Part shown: positions 1 through 8,002 of the stretch, one piece after another | Position numbering within the stretch: position 1 is the first letter of the stretch | Layout: each line of letters opens with the position of its first letter | NCBI GenBank assembly: GCA_964424335.1 | Contig: CAYRIY010000085.1 | Span: 1 to 15,801 of the forward strand | Origin: CAYRIY01 sp964424335 | GTDB taxonomy: Bacteria; Bacillota; Limnochordia; DTU080; RSA5 | Direction of reading: 5' to 3' | DNA length: 15,801 bases | Made by a program: the position numbers and the translations under genes | Notes under the pieces: model-generated | Told to the model about the DNA's origin: nothing | Database searches by the model: none | Seen by the model: the letters and a program-made list of their open reading frames with translations, nothing else

Positions 1-180
1 AGAGGGATAATAGGGAATCGGGTGCAAATCCCGAGCGGTCCCGCCACTGTAACCGGCATCGGCGTGCGCCTTCGTTAAGAGCGGACGTCGATCTAAGCGG
101 GTGGTCACTGCGCCTTGATGCGTGGGAAGGCCATCAGCAGCATTTAGCCGGAAAGCCAGGAGACCTGCCCAGATGTCGGC
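1..180 (+). promoter_or_regulatory. Cobalamin (vitamin B12) riboswitch aptamer, 5' end cut by window edge
   Basis: The conserved aptamer core is readable: GGTGCAAATCCC at 21-32, GCGGTCCCGCCACTGT at 35-50, and the B12 box AGCCAGGAGACCTGCC at 154-169. These are the hallmark blocks of the adenosylcobalamin riboswitch family. The 5' strand of the closing helix and the promoter lie upstream of base 1. An intrinsic terminator follows about 85 nt downstream, and then a B12-type ABC importer operon. Control is therefore most likely by transcription termination, with importer expression off when cobalamin is abundant. The family assignment is firm; the exact ligand form (adenosyl- or aquocobalamin) cannot be told from what is visible. 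Confidence 0.95.
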
Positions 181-252
181 GTAGCGTGCTCGCCTTCGGG
201 TATGAGGTTGGGTGCAGGAACGATCGGCGCCTTCGCGCCGTATTGCGCTCGC

Positions 253-280
253 AACCTGCCGCTTGAGGCAGGTTTTCTTA
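253..280 (+). terminator. Riboswitch-controlled intrinsic terminator ahead of btuF
   Basis: AACCTGCC (253-260) and GGCAGGTT (267-274) form a perfect 8-bp stem around a 6-nt loop, followed by a short T-rich tail (275-280). The tail is weak (TTCTTA after the stem), so read-through is plausible. A second small hairpin, CGGCGC-CTTC-GCGCCG at 225-240, lies just before it and may belong to the expression platform. The 3' arm is also complementary to ACCTGCC inside the B12 box (163-169), which gives a possible antiterminator pairing. Confidence 0.75.
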
Positions 281-361
281 TGTCGGCGCACAGATTGCTT
301 CCTACGGCCGCCTTGACCCGCGATCCGAGTGCCTTCGCCGCAGCCGGAAGGAGGCAACGAA

Positions 362-1312
362 ATGCATCGGACGTTGTTGTTGGGGCGGCGCTTGGCGCGG
401 ATTCCGGCGCTCGCGGTTATCCTCTCGCTTGCGGTCATGATGGCCGCCACGTCTCCGCTGGCCGCTCAAGTCCCAGGGTGTTCGACGGCAGGGTTTCCCC
501 GAACGGTCGTCGACGGACTTGGCAATGAGATTCTCCTACCAGAGCCGCCGCAGAGGATCTTTTCGGCGGTTTTCGCCATGGACAGCATTTTGCTTGCCAT
601 AGCCGATCCGGATCGGGTCGTCGGCGTCACAGTCTTTTCGGCTGACCCGTCTCAATCCGCCGTCGCTGACAAAGTGGCAGACCACATGGTGCGGATCGAG
701 CATCTGAGTCCTGAGGTCGTCTTTGCGGCGCAGCCCGACCTCGTTTTGACCGCGTTTTACAGCAATCCGGATGCAGTCACGCAAATTCGAAACCTTGGGC
801 TTCCGGTCTACACGTTCACGGGCTTCAATGGTCTCCTCGACGTGTTGGATAACGTCGAGAGAATGGGCGAGATCACGGGCTGTGAGGCCGCGGCGTCCGC
901 CATCATCGAGCAAACGTACGCCAATTACGGCCGGCTTGCGGCAAAGATCGCGTCCTTGCCCCGGCCCACCGTCCTCTCTTGGAATACGTGGGGAAACACC
1001 ACCGGCACTGAAACGACCGTCCACGACATCATTCAAATGGCGGGAGGCGAAAATCTCGCCGCTCGCCACGGGATCTCGGGTTGGAAGGAGATCGATGTCG
1101 AGGCGATCATCGCTATGGACCCGGAGGTCATCATCACGTCGGACGGGGACGCGTTCGTGCAAAAGCTGCTTAACGATCCTGTCCTCCAAAGTGTAACGGC
1201 GGTGCGGACCGGGCGCGTCTACAACCTCAACCACGCCATAGCTACCGATCACCACATTTTCCGCGCCGTGGAAGAGTTGGCGCAACACCTTCATCCTGAG
1301 GCGTTTCGATGA
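362..1312 (+). CDS. btuF: Cobalamin-type ABC transporter substrate-binding protein (BtuF-like)
   Basis: This 316-aa protein of the periplasmic-binding fold class III (PF01497) would capture vitamin B12 outside the inner membrane and deliver it to the BtuC-like permease. An N-terminal basic and hydrophobic segment (about residues 1-35, ending SPLAAQ) is a signal peptide. The mature part begins with the typical RTVVDGLGNEILLPEPPQRI stretch, followed by two alpha/beta lobes. The ATG at 362 is chosen over an upstream in-frame GTG at 329 because AAGGAGG (348-354) sits 7 nt before it. The stop overlaps the next ATG by 4 nt, indicating translational coupling. Fold class alone would also allow an iron-siderophore or haem ligand; B12 is inferred from the riboswitch. 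There is no convincing lipobox, which is unusual for a monoderm Gram-positive. Confidence 0.9.
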   Translation: MHRTLLLGRRLARIPALAVILSLAVMMAATSPLAAQVPGCSTAGFPRTVVDGLGNEILLPEPPQRIFSAVFAMDSILLAIADPDRVVGVTVFSADPSQSAVADKVADHMVRIEHLSPEVVFAAQPDLVLTAFYSNPDAVTQIRNLGLPVYTFTGFNGLLDVLDNVERMGEITGCEAAASAIIEQTYANYGRLAAKIASLPRPTVLSWNTWGNTTGTETTVHDIIQMAGGENLAARHGISGWKEIDVEAIIAMDPEVIITSDGDAFVQKLLNDPVLQSVTAVRTGRVYNLNHAIATDHHIFRAVEELAQHLHPEAFR

Positions 1313-2355
1313 TCCAGACGTCGCGAGGGGTCGGGCACAGTCTCGTCATCGTCATTCTCGTCGGACTCCTGGTGGCATCAATGGCGCTTGCGGTCGCCGT
1401 GGGGGTCGTGCGCATACCGTACCTGGACTCCTTGCGCGTGATTGTGGGCAAGTTGATTCCCGCAATAGGAAAAGGAGCGCAAGCCGGCCCCTTTGAGGCG
1501 ATCATTTGGTCCATCCGCATGCCCCGTGTCCTCATCGCGGGGCTTGCGGGATTTGCGTTGGCCGTGAGTGGCGCCGCGATGCAAGGCCTTTTCAAAAACC
1601 CGCTCGCGTCGCCCGGGATCACCGGCGTCTCCTCGGGCGCCTCCCTTGGGGCCGCCATCGCCATTCTCCTTGGGACACAGGTGATCAATCCGTGGCTCGT
1701 CCCGGCGGGAGGTTTCATCGGCGCCCTCACAGCGGCAGTGATCGTGTACGCCCTGGCGACCCAAAGAGGCAAGACGGACGGTGCGACGTTGCTCCTTGCA
1801 GGCGTCGCGGTCAGCGCCTTCTCGAGCGCCGTCCTCTCCGGGCTTTATCAATTTACCGACGATGTCGTAATGCGGGAGATCATTTACTGGCTGATGGGCA
1901 ATTTGACGGGCAAGCGCTGGGATCACGTGGCGACGGTCGGGCCGATCGTCTTAGTCGGAAGTGTGGCGCTCATGGCGTTTGCGGCAGAGCTCAACATGCT
2001 CGCGGCCGGTGAAGACGACGCCCGAGCGATGGGCGTCAACGTCGAACGCACCAAGCGGTGGACACTGGGACTCGTGGCGGTGGTTACGGGCGCCGCCATC
2101 TCGGTCGTCGGCTTGATCGGGTTTGTGGGCCTCATCGTGCCCCATACGATGAGAATGATCGTAGGCCCCGACCACAAGCGCCTTTTGCCGGCTTCCGGAC
2201 TGCTTGGAGCGACCTTTCTCATCCTTTGCGACCTGCTCGCTCGGATCATCTTCGCGCCCGTAGAGCTTCAGACCGGCGTCGTGACGGCCTTTTTCGGCGT
2301 ACCGTTCTTTTTGGCGCTGCTCGTTAGGCGGCGGGAGCTAGTCGGTTGGAGTTAG
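1309..2355 (+). CDS. btuC: B12-type ABC transporter permease (BtuC/FecCD family)
   Basis: This 348-aa polytopic membrane protein, at the usual FecCD-family length with about ten predicted membrane segments, forms the translocation channel of the importer as a homodimer. Family signatures are visible: RMPRVLIAGLAGFALAVSGA (70-89) leading into the KNPLASPGITGVSSGAS stretch (about 96-112), and GLIGFVGLIVPHTMRMIVGP (268-287), the region containing the coupling loop that contacts the ATPase. The start codon overlaps the btuF stop (ATGA, 1309-1312). It is the second gene of the riboswitch-led btuFCD-like operon. The family is certain; cobalamin as cargo is inferred from the leader. Confidence 0.93.
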   Translation: MIQTSRGVGHSLVIVILVGLLVASMALAVAVGVVRIPYLDSLRVIVGKLIPAIGKGAQAGPFEAIIWSIRMPRVLIAGLAGFALAVSGAAMQGLFKNPLASPGITGVSSGASLGAAIAILLGTQVINPWLVPAGGFIGALTAAVIVYALATQRGKTDGATLLLAGVAVSAFSSAVLSGLYQFTDDVVMREIIYWLMGNLTGKRWDHVATVGPIVLVGSVALMAFAAELNMLAAGEDDARAMGVNVERTKRWTLGLVAVVTGAAISVVGLIGFVGLIVPHTMRMIVGPDHKRLLPASGLLGATFLILCDLLARIIFAPVELQTGVVTAFFGVPFFLALLVRRRELVGWS

Positions 2356-2379
2356 GGAAATGTTTAAGGAGGCTGCACA

Positions 2380-3147
2380 ATGCTTCGCGCTGAGCAGCTC
2401 GAATGCACGCTTCGGGGGCGCCCGGCGCTCCGCGGCATCTCGGTCGAGATCGAAGCGGGAGATTTTGTCGGCGTCATCGGGCCGAACGGGGCCGGCAAAT
2501 CGACGCTCCTTAGAGCCTTGGTCGGCATATTGCGCCCGTCGTCAGGGCGGGTGCTTCTAAACGACCGCGACATTCACGACATTCCAGAACGAGACCGGGC
2601 GCGCCAAATCGCTTTCTTGAGTCAAAATCCGCACATCGGCTTTGGTTTTCGCGTGATCGACGTGGTGGCAATGGGTCGCTACCCATATCGGCGCAGGCTG
2701 AGCCCGCTCACCGCCGAGGACCTGGACGTGATGCACGACGCCTTAGAGCAGACGGGCACCATCGATTTTAAGGACCGTCTGATCACCGAGCTCTCCGGCG
2801 GTGAGCGTCAACGGGTCTTTTTGGCGCGGGCGCTCGCACAAGAGCCGAAGCTCCTATTGCTCGACGAGCCCATCGCCAATCTCGACGTTCGGTACCAGTT
2901 GGACATCTTGGATTTGGTCAAGTCCTTGAACGAGGCGCGAGGGATGACGGTCGTCATGGCGATTCACGACCTCACCTGGGCTCTGCGCTACTGCCGATCG
3001 GTCTTGGCGGTCAAAGACGGGCGGCTCGCCGCTTACGGACCCGCCGCCGTCACCCTGACCCGCTCCCTTGTCGAAGAGGTATTCCACGTTCCCGCACGCG
3101 TGGTCGGCGTCGAAGGCGAGCCGGCGCGCATCGACATCGGGACGTAG
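2380..3147 (+). CDS. btuD: B12-type ABC transporter ATP-binding protein (BtuD/FecE-like)
   Basis: This 255-aa cytoplasmic ATPase powers the importer. All nucleotide-binding motifs are intact: Walker A GPNGAGKST (34-42), Q-loop Gln82, ABC signature LSGGE (138-142), Walker B LLLLDE (158-163), a D-loop region ANLD, and H-loop His196. The segment GFGFRVIDVVAMGRYPY is characteristic of the siderophore/B12 (FecE/BtuD) subgroup. AAGGAGG (2366-2372) precedes the ATG by 7 nt, and the gene starts 24 nt after the btuC stop. It is the last gene of the operon, since the next gene is on the opposite strand. No terminator with a T-tract was found in the 56 nt to nagA. Confidence 0.93.
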   Translation: MLRAEQLECTLRGRPALRGISVEIEAGDFVGVIGPNGAGKSTLLRALVGILRPSSGRVLLNDRDIHDIPERDRARQIAFLSQNPHIGFGFRVIDVVAMGRYPYRRRLSPLTAEDLDVMHDALEQTGTIDFKDRLITELSGGERQRVFLARALAQEPKLLLLDEPIANLDVRYQLDILDLVKSLNEARGMTVVMAIHDLTWALRYCRSVLAVKDGRLAAYGPAAVTLTRSLVEEVFHVPARVVGVEGEPARIDIGT

Positions 3148-3203
3148 CGGCTGCTTTCCCGAGCTTCCAAATCGCTTGGGATGAACGGACTCGACGTGCG
3201 CCT

Positions 3204-4352
3204 CTACGAGGCCTGAAAAACGACGCGTCCCGCGACCGCGGTCATCAAGACCTCGATCTCGCCGCCGGCTCGTCTCAAGACCGCCCAAGAGCCGCTCTCG
3301 TGATGAGGGATCGAGACGCCTCCGTACGTCCGCATGAAAAACGCGGGGTGAATTGAGGCCATCTCAATGGCTTGCGCGAAGTCGACGCCCGCGAACGCGA
3401 CCGTGTTTGCGATCGCCTTTGGCATTTCCAGGGCGGCGCCCGCAAGGTACGGCGTGCCGGCGAGGCGGACGGCGCCGTCTTTTGTCACCTCTACATTTTT
3501 GGTCAACGTGGTGTACGTGCCCGGCCCCAAGCCGGCTACGGAGACGGCGTCGGTGACGAGGATGACTCGATCGAAAGTCTTCGCACGCACCATCGTCTTG
3601 ACGACCGCGGGAGGCAGGTGGTGGCCGTCGACGATGAGTGAGGCCCAAAGTTCGTCGGCCGCGAGTTGGTCCCAGATGTAATTGGGGTGTCTTGGAATCA
3701 TGGCGTGCGATCCGTTGCCAAGGTGCGTGGAGAGCCTGGCGCCTGCGTCGACCGCGGCTTTGATCTGCTCCGACGACGCATTGGTGTGCCCGATGGCGAC
3801 GGCAATGCCCTCGCTTGTGGCCCGGCGGATAAACGCTTCAGCCTCCGGGTATTCGGGAGAGAGCGTCACGAGGCGGATGCGACCGCTCGCGGCTTCCTGA
3901 AACCTTTGAAACTCATCCCAGTCCGGGGGGCGCGCGTGTTCTACGGGGTGCGCGCCGCGGGGCCCGTCTTCGCGCGAGATGTACGGCCCCTCCATGTGAA
4001 TCGCGGGCATCGACGGCCCGGTCTCGGGGTCCTCCATGGCCTGGGCGAGCTGGCGCATGCAACGGCTCATGTGTTCAAAGGAGTTTGTGGTCACCGTGGG
4101 GAGAAAGTGCGTGACGCCGAGCGCCCACTGGGCCTTTACGACGCGTTTGATGCCGTCTTGGTCGAGCGAGTCGGGCCCGTTGAAGTCGACGCCCAAAAAT
4201 CCATTGAGCTGCAGGTCGACGAGGCCGGGGGCGAGAATTGGGAGGTCGTCCGCGTTCCGGACGCCGGTGATCGGCCGTACGGCGATGCTGCCGCTCTCTT
4301 CCGTTGCCTCGAGGGTTTCACCGGTGCGATAATGCCTACAAATCCATTTCAC
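3204..4352 (-). CDS. nagA: N-acetylglucosamine-6-phosphate deacetylase
   Basis: This 382-aa amidohydrolase removes acetate from GlcNAc-6-phosphate in amino-sugar and peptidoglycan recycling. Metal and catalytic residues match the E. coli-type family: Gln48 and Asn50 in DLQLNG (the Q-x-N variant of the HxH site), Glu121 in HMEGPY, His189 in IGHTNAS, His210 in STHLGNGS, and catalytic Asp268 in LVTDAVSVAG. The GTG at 4352 is chosen over an upstream start at 4409 because GGAGG lies 8-9 nt before it and the longer version adds 19 residues unlike the family and overlaps the divergent gene. No nagB, PTS or regulator gene is adjacent. It converges on btuD and diverges from the AEC permease across 43 nt. 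Confidence 0.93.
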   Translation of the reverse strand: MKWICRHYRTGETLEATEESGSIAVRPITGVRNADDLPILAPGLVDLQLNGFLGVDFNGPDSLDQDGIKRVVKAQWALGVTHFLPTVTTNSFEHMSRCMRQLAQAMEDPETGPSMPAIHMEGPYISREDGPRGAHPVEHARPPDWDEFQRFQEAASGRIRLVTLSPEYPEAEAFIRRATSEGIAVAIGHTNASSEQIKAAVDAGARLSTHLGNGSHAMIPRHPNYIWDQLAADELWASLIVDGHHLPPAVVKTMVRAKTFDRVILVTDAVSVAGLGPGTYTTLTKNVEVTKDGAVRLAGTPYLAGAALEMPKAIANTVAFAGVDFAQAIEMASIHPAFFMRTYGGVSIPHHESGSWAVLRRAGGEIEVLMTAVAGRVVFQAS

Positions 4353-4353
4353 G

Positions 4354-4359
4354 TATAAT
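4354..4359 (+). promoter_or_regulatory. Possible -10 box of the AEC permease gene
   Basis: A perfect TATAAT occurs in the 43-nt spacer between divergent nagA and the AEC gene, about 37 nt before the GTG start. No convincing -35 hexamer is found 16-18 nt upstream, so this is only a candidate. It overlaps the ribosome binding site region of nagA on the other strand. Confidence 0.3.
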
Positions 4360-4395
4360 ACCTCCGTACGTCGCCGATGGGAGCCAGACTTCATC

Positions 4396-5298
4396 GTGGC
4401 ATTTTTCAACGTTGTGCTGCCAATCTTACTTGTCGTTGGGACCGGCTACTTCCTGCAGCGTCGGCGCCCGGTTCCAAAGGAAGCGCTCTCGACGGCGCTT
4501 CTATATCTTTTTGGCCCGGCCCTTGTCTTCAGCGCGATCGTTCACAACCCGCTCACCTTGGCCGATTTCGGGGCGATGGGGGGATTTAGCGCACTCTTCA
4601 TCGCGCTGGCCTGGCTCGTTGCTGCGGGGCTCGGCAAGTTGATGGGCTGGAATGGGCCGGTGGCGACGGCGGTCCTCTTGGGCGTTCTCCTTCCCAATAC
4701 CGGCAATTTCGGCGCGTCCGCCGCGCTCTTTGCCTGGGGCGACGATGGGTTTCAAAAGGCCATCGTCTTTATGGCGATGCAGTTCGCGCCCGCGAGCCTC
4801 GTGGCGATTTACGCCTGCGCCCGAGGCAGCGCTGCGGGCGGTCTTAAGACGCTCCTTGCTCAGCCGATCCTCTATGCGGCGATCGGCGCCGGGCTCGTAC
4901 GGGCGCTTGGCATCGGCGCCGATCAGATCCCCGGTGTCATCTTAAAGCCGATCGACCTTTTGGGCGAGGCGAACGTGCCGGTTGCGCTCGTGCTCCTCGG
5001 CATGAACTTGGCCGACATGAAGCTGGCGGCGGCCGACCGCTGGCCGATCGTGTGGGGGACCCTCCTCAAGCTCATCGTCGTCCCTGCGCTGCTGGCGCCT
5101 TTTCCAGCGCTCATGGGCGCCGACCCCGCCTTGGCAAAGATCCTCATCCTGCAAGCGGCGACGCCCACGGCCGTCAACGCCGTCGTGTACGCCTCCGAAT
5201 TTAACGTCCGTCCCGATCTGGTCAGTCTGCTCGTCGTCGTAACCACGCTGGCAAGTGTGGTCACGATGACGGTGGTGCTGGGGCTGCTCGGGGTTTGA
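4396..5298 (+). CDS. AEC (auxin efflux carrier) family permease
   Basis: This 300-aa inner-membrane protein of the AEC/BART family (PF03547) has about ten hydrophobic segments in two repeats. Recognisable signatures are the N-terminus NVVLPILLVVGTGYFLQRR, LLPNTGNFGASAALFAWGDD in the first repeat, and LQAATPTAVNAVVYASEF in the second. Bacterial relatives carry organic acids such as malate or malonate; the substrate here cannot be read from sequence. The only good start is the GTG at 4396. Its ribosome binding site is weak (GGGAG about 13 nt upstream), so initiation efficiency is uncertain. A TATAAT at 4354-4359 could serve as its -10 box. It diverges from nagA, but a functional link to amino sugars is speculative. 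Confidence 0.85.
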   Translation: MAFFNVVLPILLVVGTGYFLQRRRPVPKEALSTALLYLFGPALVFSAIVHNPLTLADFGAMGGFSALFIALAWLVAAGLGKLMGWNGPVATAVLLGVLLPNTGNFGASAALFAWGDDGFQKAIVFMAMQFAPASLVAIYACARGSAAGGLKTLLAQPILYAAIGAGLVRALGIGADQIPGVILKPIDLLGEANVPVALVLLGMNLADMKLAAADRWPIVWGTLLKLIVVPALLAPFPALMGADPALAKILILQAATPTAVNAVVYASEFNVRPDLVSLLVVVTTLASVVTMTVVLGLLGV

Positions 5299-5366
5299 CC
5301 GGGACGCATCGACCAAGCTCCAAGTCTCATTCTTAAAGGCGCAGCTCATCTGCTTACACCGCTCCT

Positions 5367-5427
5367 ATCACCTTCCTTTCCAGCGCATCTACTATGTGAA
5401 AAAGTAGGCTGCGATTTGGAAGGTGAT
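5367..5427 (+). promoter_or_regulatory. Long inverted repeat enclosing the aprX ribosome binding site
   Basis: ATCACCTTCC (5367-5376) is the exact reverse complement of GGAAGGTGAT (5418-5427). Inside it, CAGC (5381-5384) can pair with GCTG (5408-5411), and CTAC (5389-5392) with GTAG (5404-5407), stacking around an 11-nt loop. The outer 3' arm contains the Shine-Dalgarno GGAAGG for the ATG at 5432, so folding of the mRNA would hide the ribosome binding site. Alternatively, if transcription starts inside the loop, the outer arms could be a DNA operator. Confidence 0.6.
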
Positions 5428-5431
5428 TGCG

Positions 5432-6772
5432 ATGAACGGCCAAGACATCGATTGGATTCGGGCGCACGCAGCCAAGATGGACAGAAACCTGCGCGGCGCC
5501 GTCGTTGATTCACTGCGGCCGGCTTCAAATATTCCATGCTTTTTGTCTCGGCTCCTGGCGCCGCTACGGCGACGTCGCCGGGTCCCGGTGATCGTGCAAT
5601 TCGAAAGTGGCGGATGCAATCGGGAGGAATATGAGACCTTCAACCGTCGCTTGGTGGAGCTGCGCTGCGGTCGCACACAAGATCTCCCTGTCGTGGGCGG
5701 GGTGGCCACACAGGTTCCCCTTGGGAGTTTGAAGGCGGTTCTCGAGGATAGCAGGGTACGGCGTGTCGTCCTTGACCGCGAGGTCAAGGCCTTCATGGAC
5801 GTCGCTGCGCCGACCGTGAATGCCCCTGATGTTTGGGACGACGGGCTCTGTGGAGACGGTGTCGGGATCGCCGTGATCGATACAGGGATCCACCCGCACG
5901 AGGATTTTACGAAGCCGGTCAACCGCATCGTCGGCTTTCGAGACTTTGTGGGCGATCGGCCAAATCCTTACGATGACAACGGACACGGAACCCACGTCGC
6001 AGGGATTGCGGCGGGCAATGGCGCTCGTTCCGGCGGACGTTACCGGGGCATCGCCCCTGGGGCGCGGCTCATCGGGGTGAAGGCGCTGAACAGAGCCGGC
6101 AGCGGTTCGCTTTCCACCATTATTCGTGCCGTCCAATGGTGCATTGAACAAAAAGAAAAGCTGGGGATCAGGATCATCAATCTTTCGCTCGGAGCGCCGG
6201 CCGTCGAATCGTATGAGGACGATTTGCTAGCCCAGGCCGTGCAAACCGCGTGGGAAAACCGCATCGTCGTCTGCGCCGCCGCTGGAAACGAGGGGCCGGG
6301 TCCGCGCACCATAGCGACCCCGGGGATTCATCCCAAGGTGATCACGGTGGGGGCGTCCGACGACAATAGGACGGCCGCTCGAAATGACGATGTCGTGGCG
6401 CTCTTTTCAAGCAGGGGGCCTACGATTGACGACGTGGCCAAACCCGACGTCGTCGCCCCGGGGGTGGAGGTCACGGCGCCCAACGTGCCTAGGTCGCTTG
6501 CGGCGATCCAACAAAGGAGAAAGCGCGCCGACTACATCGCTCTATCCGGCACGTCGATGGCAACGCCCATCTGTAGCGGGATCGTCGCTCTGATGCTCGA
6601 AAAGGAGCGCGGACTCACCCCCGACGAGGTAAAACTTCGCCTGGTCCAATCGGCAGAGACGCTCGGGCTGGACATCAACACGCAAGGACACGGCCTGGTC
6701 GATGCCAGGAGGGCGGTTGACGGGGAAACGCTCGCGAAAGGGACTGCGCCAGATCCTGCGGACGGAGATTGA
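5432..6772 (+). CDS. aprX: AprX-like intracellular subtilisin (S8 family serine peptidase)
   Basis: This 446-aa serine endopeptidase has a complete S8 catalytic set: Asp150 (AVIDTGI), His185 (DNGHGTHVAG), oxyanion Asn286 (AAAGNEG) and Ser375 (SGTSMATP). An N-terminal I9-like region (about 50-120) precedes the catalytic domain, and no signal peptide is present, so it is probably cytoplasmic. From memory the layout and length closely match Bacillus subtilis AprX (442 aa), including an N-terminal CFL motif and the VxLNREVKALLD-like stretch (here LDREVKAFMDV). The ATG at 5432 is preferred over the GTG at 5423 because GGAAGG (5418-5423) is then 8 nt away. Expression may be limited by the hairpin at 5367-5427. 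Its stop is only 3 nt from the convergent MFS gene's stop. Confidence 0.92.
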   Translation: MNGQDIDWIRAHAAKMDRNLRGAVVDSLRPASNIPCFLSRLLAPLRRRRRVPVIVQFESGGCNREEYETFNRRLVELRCGRTQDLPVVGGVATQVPLGSLKAVLEDSRVRRVVLDREVKAFMDVAAPTVNAPDVWDDGLCGDGVGIAVIDTGIHPHEDFTKPVNRIVGFRDFVGDRPNPYDDNGHGTHVAGIAAGNGARSGGRYRGIAPGARLIGVKALNRAGSGSLSTIIRAVQWCIEQKEKLGIRIINLSLGAPAVESYEDDLLAQAVQTAWENRIVVCAAAGNEGPGPRTIATPGIHPKVITVGASDDNRTAARNDDVVALFSSRGPTIDDVAKPDVVAPGVEVTAPNVPRSLAAIQQRRKRADYIALSGTSMATPICSGIVALMLEKERGLTPDEVKLRLVQSAETLGLDINTQGHGLVDARRAVDGETLAKGTAPDPADGD

Positions 6773-6775
6773 CCG

Positions 6776-7987
6776 TCACTTTTCGGCGGCGGCCGGGACG
6801 GCCTCTGGGCTGGTGGAGGCGCGCCTTACCGAGCGCAGGTAAAGCGAGTATGCGACGTAGGCGGCGGCCGCCGACAAAAAGGGCAGCGTTCCCATGCGGT
6901 CGTACGCAAAGCCCGCCCAAAGGGGGCCGACGACGCGGCCGAGGGCGTCAAATGAAGATTGCAGCCCCATGGTGATGCCTTGTGGAAGCGTGGTCACCTG
7001 CGAGAGCAACGAGGTCGAGGACGGCCGTGTGAGCGACATCGAGACGGCGGTCAACGCGACGGAAGGGATGACGAGGCCAAACGTCGGCACCGTAATGAGC
7101 AGCAGAAAGCCGGAAATGCCGATCATGAGCCCGATGAAGATGGTCCTGTACTCGCCGAGCCGAGCGGTGATCGGCCCAATGGCGATGCCCTGAATGAGGG
7201 CGCCGCAGGCGCCGTTGAAGGCGAACACGACGCCGATCAGCGACGCATCCACGTGAAAGCGATCGGTTAAAAAGAGCGCGAGTGCGGTCATCAGCGAGCT
7301 TTGCGCCAGCATGATCACGAACGGGAGGATGTAAAAAGGGGCGGCCGGGCCGGACAGCGCCGTCGTCATGCCTCGAAAGACGGAAGTGCGAGCGCTGCTC
7401 GCCCGCGCTTTTCCAAGGACGTCGGGGTCCACTTCCCGCAACACCGCGTAGGCCAACAAGACGGTTGCAAGCCCCAGACCCGCTCCGGAGAAAAAGGGGA
7501 CGGAGAAGCCGTACGGCGCCAGAATTCCCCCAAACAGCGGCCCGACGATGAATCCGGTGCCAAAGGCCGCGCCCATGAGCCCCATGGCGCTCGCGCGGCT
7601 CTTGGCGCCGCTGAGCTCGGCTGCCATCGCTTGCGCCGCGGGTAGGGTAGCCGAGCCCAAGAAACCTCCCAGCACGCGCCCGATAAAGAGCCCCCAGAAG
7701 CTGTTTGCAAATCCCATGAACAGAAAGGAGAGCGAAACGCCGGCGATGCCGATCATCAACACGGGTTTGCGCCCGTGTCGATCCGAGATCTTCCCCCACA
7801 TCGGGGAGAAGATGAATTGGACGATCGAGTAACCCGCCGTCATCATTCCAATCATGAAGGCGGATGCGTTGTACTCGCGAGCGATCAGCGGGAGGAGGGG
7901 GATGACGAGACCAAATCCGACCGAGACGACGAAAAGCACGAGGAAGAGGGCGAGCAAAGGCGCATTCAGCTTGCGATTGCGGGTCAC
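6776..7987 (-). CDS. MFS drug-efflux-type transporter (DHA1-like)
   Basis: This 403-aa major facilitator superfamily protein has about twelve membrane segments. Motif A (GKISDRHGRK, residues 65-74) lies between the second and third segments, a motif-B-like FIGRVLGGFLG follows, and the antiporter motif C (G-x3-GP-x2-GG, residues 145-154) is present. Motif C is typical of proton-coupled drug exporters. The GTG at 7987 is supported by AAGGAGG 10 nt upstream. It lies 15 nt downstream of a marR gene on the same strand, a classic arrangement in which the MarR protein represses its own operon and the pump. The substrate is unknown. The stop is 3 nt from the convergent aprX stop, and no terminator is visible. 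Confidence 0.88.
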   Translation of the reverse strand: MTRNRKLNAPLLALFLVLFVVSVGFGLVIPLLPLIAREYNASAFMIGMMTAGYSIVQFIFSPMWGKISDRHGRKPVLMIGIAGVSLSFLFMGFANSFWGLFIGRVLGGFLGSATLPAAQAMAAELSGAKSRASAMGLMGAAFGTGFIVGPLFGGILAPYGFSVPFFSGAGLGLATVLLAYAVLREVDPDVLGKARASSARTSVFRGMTTALSGPAAPFYILPFVIMLAQSSLMTALALFLTDRFHVDASLIGVVFAFNGACGALIQGIAIGPITARLGEYRTIFIGLMIGISGFLLLITVPTFGLVIPSVALTAVSMSLTRPSSTSLLSQVTTLPQGITMGLQSSFDALGRVVGPLWAGFAYDRMGTLPFLSAAAAYVAYSLYLRSVRRASTSPEAVPAAAEK

Positions 7988-8002
7988 GAGTCGGATTCCT
8001 CC

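Noticed and set aside
362..481. VPGC near residue 40 of BtuF as a lipobox
   Set aside because: Pro at -2 is atypical and the Cys is several residues beyond the hydrophobic core, so signal peptidase I cleavage after AA fits better; not fully excluded.
536..1294. 252-aa minus-strand open frame opposite btuF
   Set aside because: Arg/Asp-rich antisense shadow with no recognisable domain.
3199..3211. Short GCCTC-TAC-GAGGC hairpin between btuD and nagA as a bidirectional terminator
   Set aside because: Only a 5-bp stem with no proper T-tract on either strand, and it overlaps the nagA stop codon.
3666..4358. 230-aa plus-strand open frame opposite nagA
   Set aside because: High-GC antisense shadow; nagA carries all metal-binding residues on the other strand.
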